Shown piece after piece: positions 63,780 to 64,000 of a DNA stretch of 64,000 nt. Source of the DNA: Planctomycetota bacterium (GTDB taxonomy: Bacteria; Planctomycetota; UBA1135; UBA2386); NCBI GenBank assembly GCA_016235155.1, contig JACRLW010000044.1, forward strand, positions 1 through 64,000. Direction: 5' to 3'. The position numbers and the translations under genes were made by a program. The notes under the pieces are model-generated. The model made no database searches. It saw only the letters and a program-made list of their open reading frames with translations, and was not told the origin of the DNA. Each line of letters starts with the position of its first letter. Position 1 is the first letter of the stretch.

Positions 63780-64000
63780 ACCAAGGTCCCGTTGCTCGAC
63801 CTGACCCGTACCGAACCATTGCTCCAGGCGGAACTACGCGAAGCGTTCGAACGCGTGCTGCGCAGCGGGCAGTACATCATGGGACCGGAACTCACGGCGT
63901 TCGAATCGGAGTGCGCCGCATTCATCAGCGCGAAGCACGCCCTCGGAGTGTCTTCGGGCACGGATGCCTTGATCCTCGCCCTGATGGCGCTGGGCATCGG
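63768..64000 (+). CDS. DegT/DnrJ/EryC1-type sugar aminotransferase, partial at the window end
   Basis: The 77 visible residues (MTTHTKVPLLDLTRTEPLLQ onward) include SGQYIMGPELTAFESE and HALGVSSGTDALILAL, the conserved N-terminus of PLP-dependent sugar aminotransferases that make amino sugars such as perosamine or 4-amino-4-deoxy sugars. The catalytic lysine lies beyond the window. It fits the polysaccharide setting of the neighbouring genes. Confidence 0.88.
   Translation, partial: MTTHTKVPLLDLTRTEPLLQAELREAFERVLRSGQYIMGPELTAFESECAAFISAKHALGVSSGTDALILALMALGI

Overview
The window is a very GC-rich (by eye about 70 %), tightly packed bacterial chromosome segment. I count 48 genes including one tRNA, no gap over 300 bases, many ATGA/GTGA start-stop overlaps and several overlapping convergent gene ends. 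The mix suggests a Planctomycetota-type bacterium: a seven-gene V-type ATPase operon of the short Chlamydia/Bacteroidetes style, an ECF sigma factor fused to a membrane segment and carboxypeptidase-regulatory-like domains, secreted proteins with a G-KGCPGTGG-type C-terminal domain, a bacterial deoxyhypusine-synthase-like protein, HpnC, and a tricorn-type protease. This assignment is an inference from gene content; no rRNA or ribosomal protein gene is present to confirm it.

Layout. 1-2.4 kb: a short tandem repeat that may be an IS end, a small membrane protein, a secreted protein and a SafE-like membrane protein. 2.6-9.6 kb: a cbb3 oxidase operon (ccoI-ccoS-ccoNO-ccoQ-ccoPG) in which CcoN is fused to CcoO, and a one-haem CcoP is fused to the copper reductase/assembly factor CcoG. 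9.6-16 kb: an APP1-like phosphatase, the sigma-factor fusion, a TerC-type transporter and a sodium:solute symporter with a 39-residue partner. 16-23.4 kb: the V-ATPase operon (E, DUF2764, A, B, D, I, K), whose promoter-like sequence and leader carry two mutually exclusive hairpins. 23.4-28.3 kb: a nitroreductase, a PyrD-like protein, and a two-gene HD-GYP module whose two proteins share an N-terminal domain. 28.6-32.9 kb: aerobic benzoyl-CoA catabolism (divergent boxR, then boxC-boxB and a 2Fe-2S ferredoxin) without boxA. 32.9-35.1 kb: a tetraether-synthase-like radical SAM enzyme followed by an Lgt-like membrane protein. 35-49.6 kb: membrane and housekeeping genes, including hpnC, a stand-alone NuoF, rlmL, MATE and EamA transporters, OsmC, a membrane J-domain protein and a large carboxypeptidase-regulatory-like surface protein. 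49.6-55.6 kb: the deoxyhypusine-synthase-like gene with a secreted partner, and a tricorn protease. 55.5-58.8 kb: a membrane HD-GYP protein, tRNA-Asp, a bidirectional terminator and a frameshifted ppk1. 59-64 kb: a surface-polysaccharide region with a degenerate nucleotidyltransferase, membrane glycosyltransferase, two GT2 enzymes and a DegT-type aminotransferase cut by the window edge.

Together the genes describe a respiring (micro-aerobic capable) heterotroph able to degrade aromatic acids through benzoyl-CoA epoxide chemistry, with a V-ATPase that may be sodium-coupled and with unusual membrane-lipid genes (tetraether-synthase-like enzyme, hydroxysqualene synthase). The items most worth a second look are the CcoP-CcoG fusion, the Tes/Lgt pair, the boxA-less box cluster, the HD-GYP pair with a shared sensory-like domain, the sigma-factor fusion and the broken ppk1.
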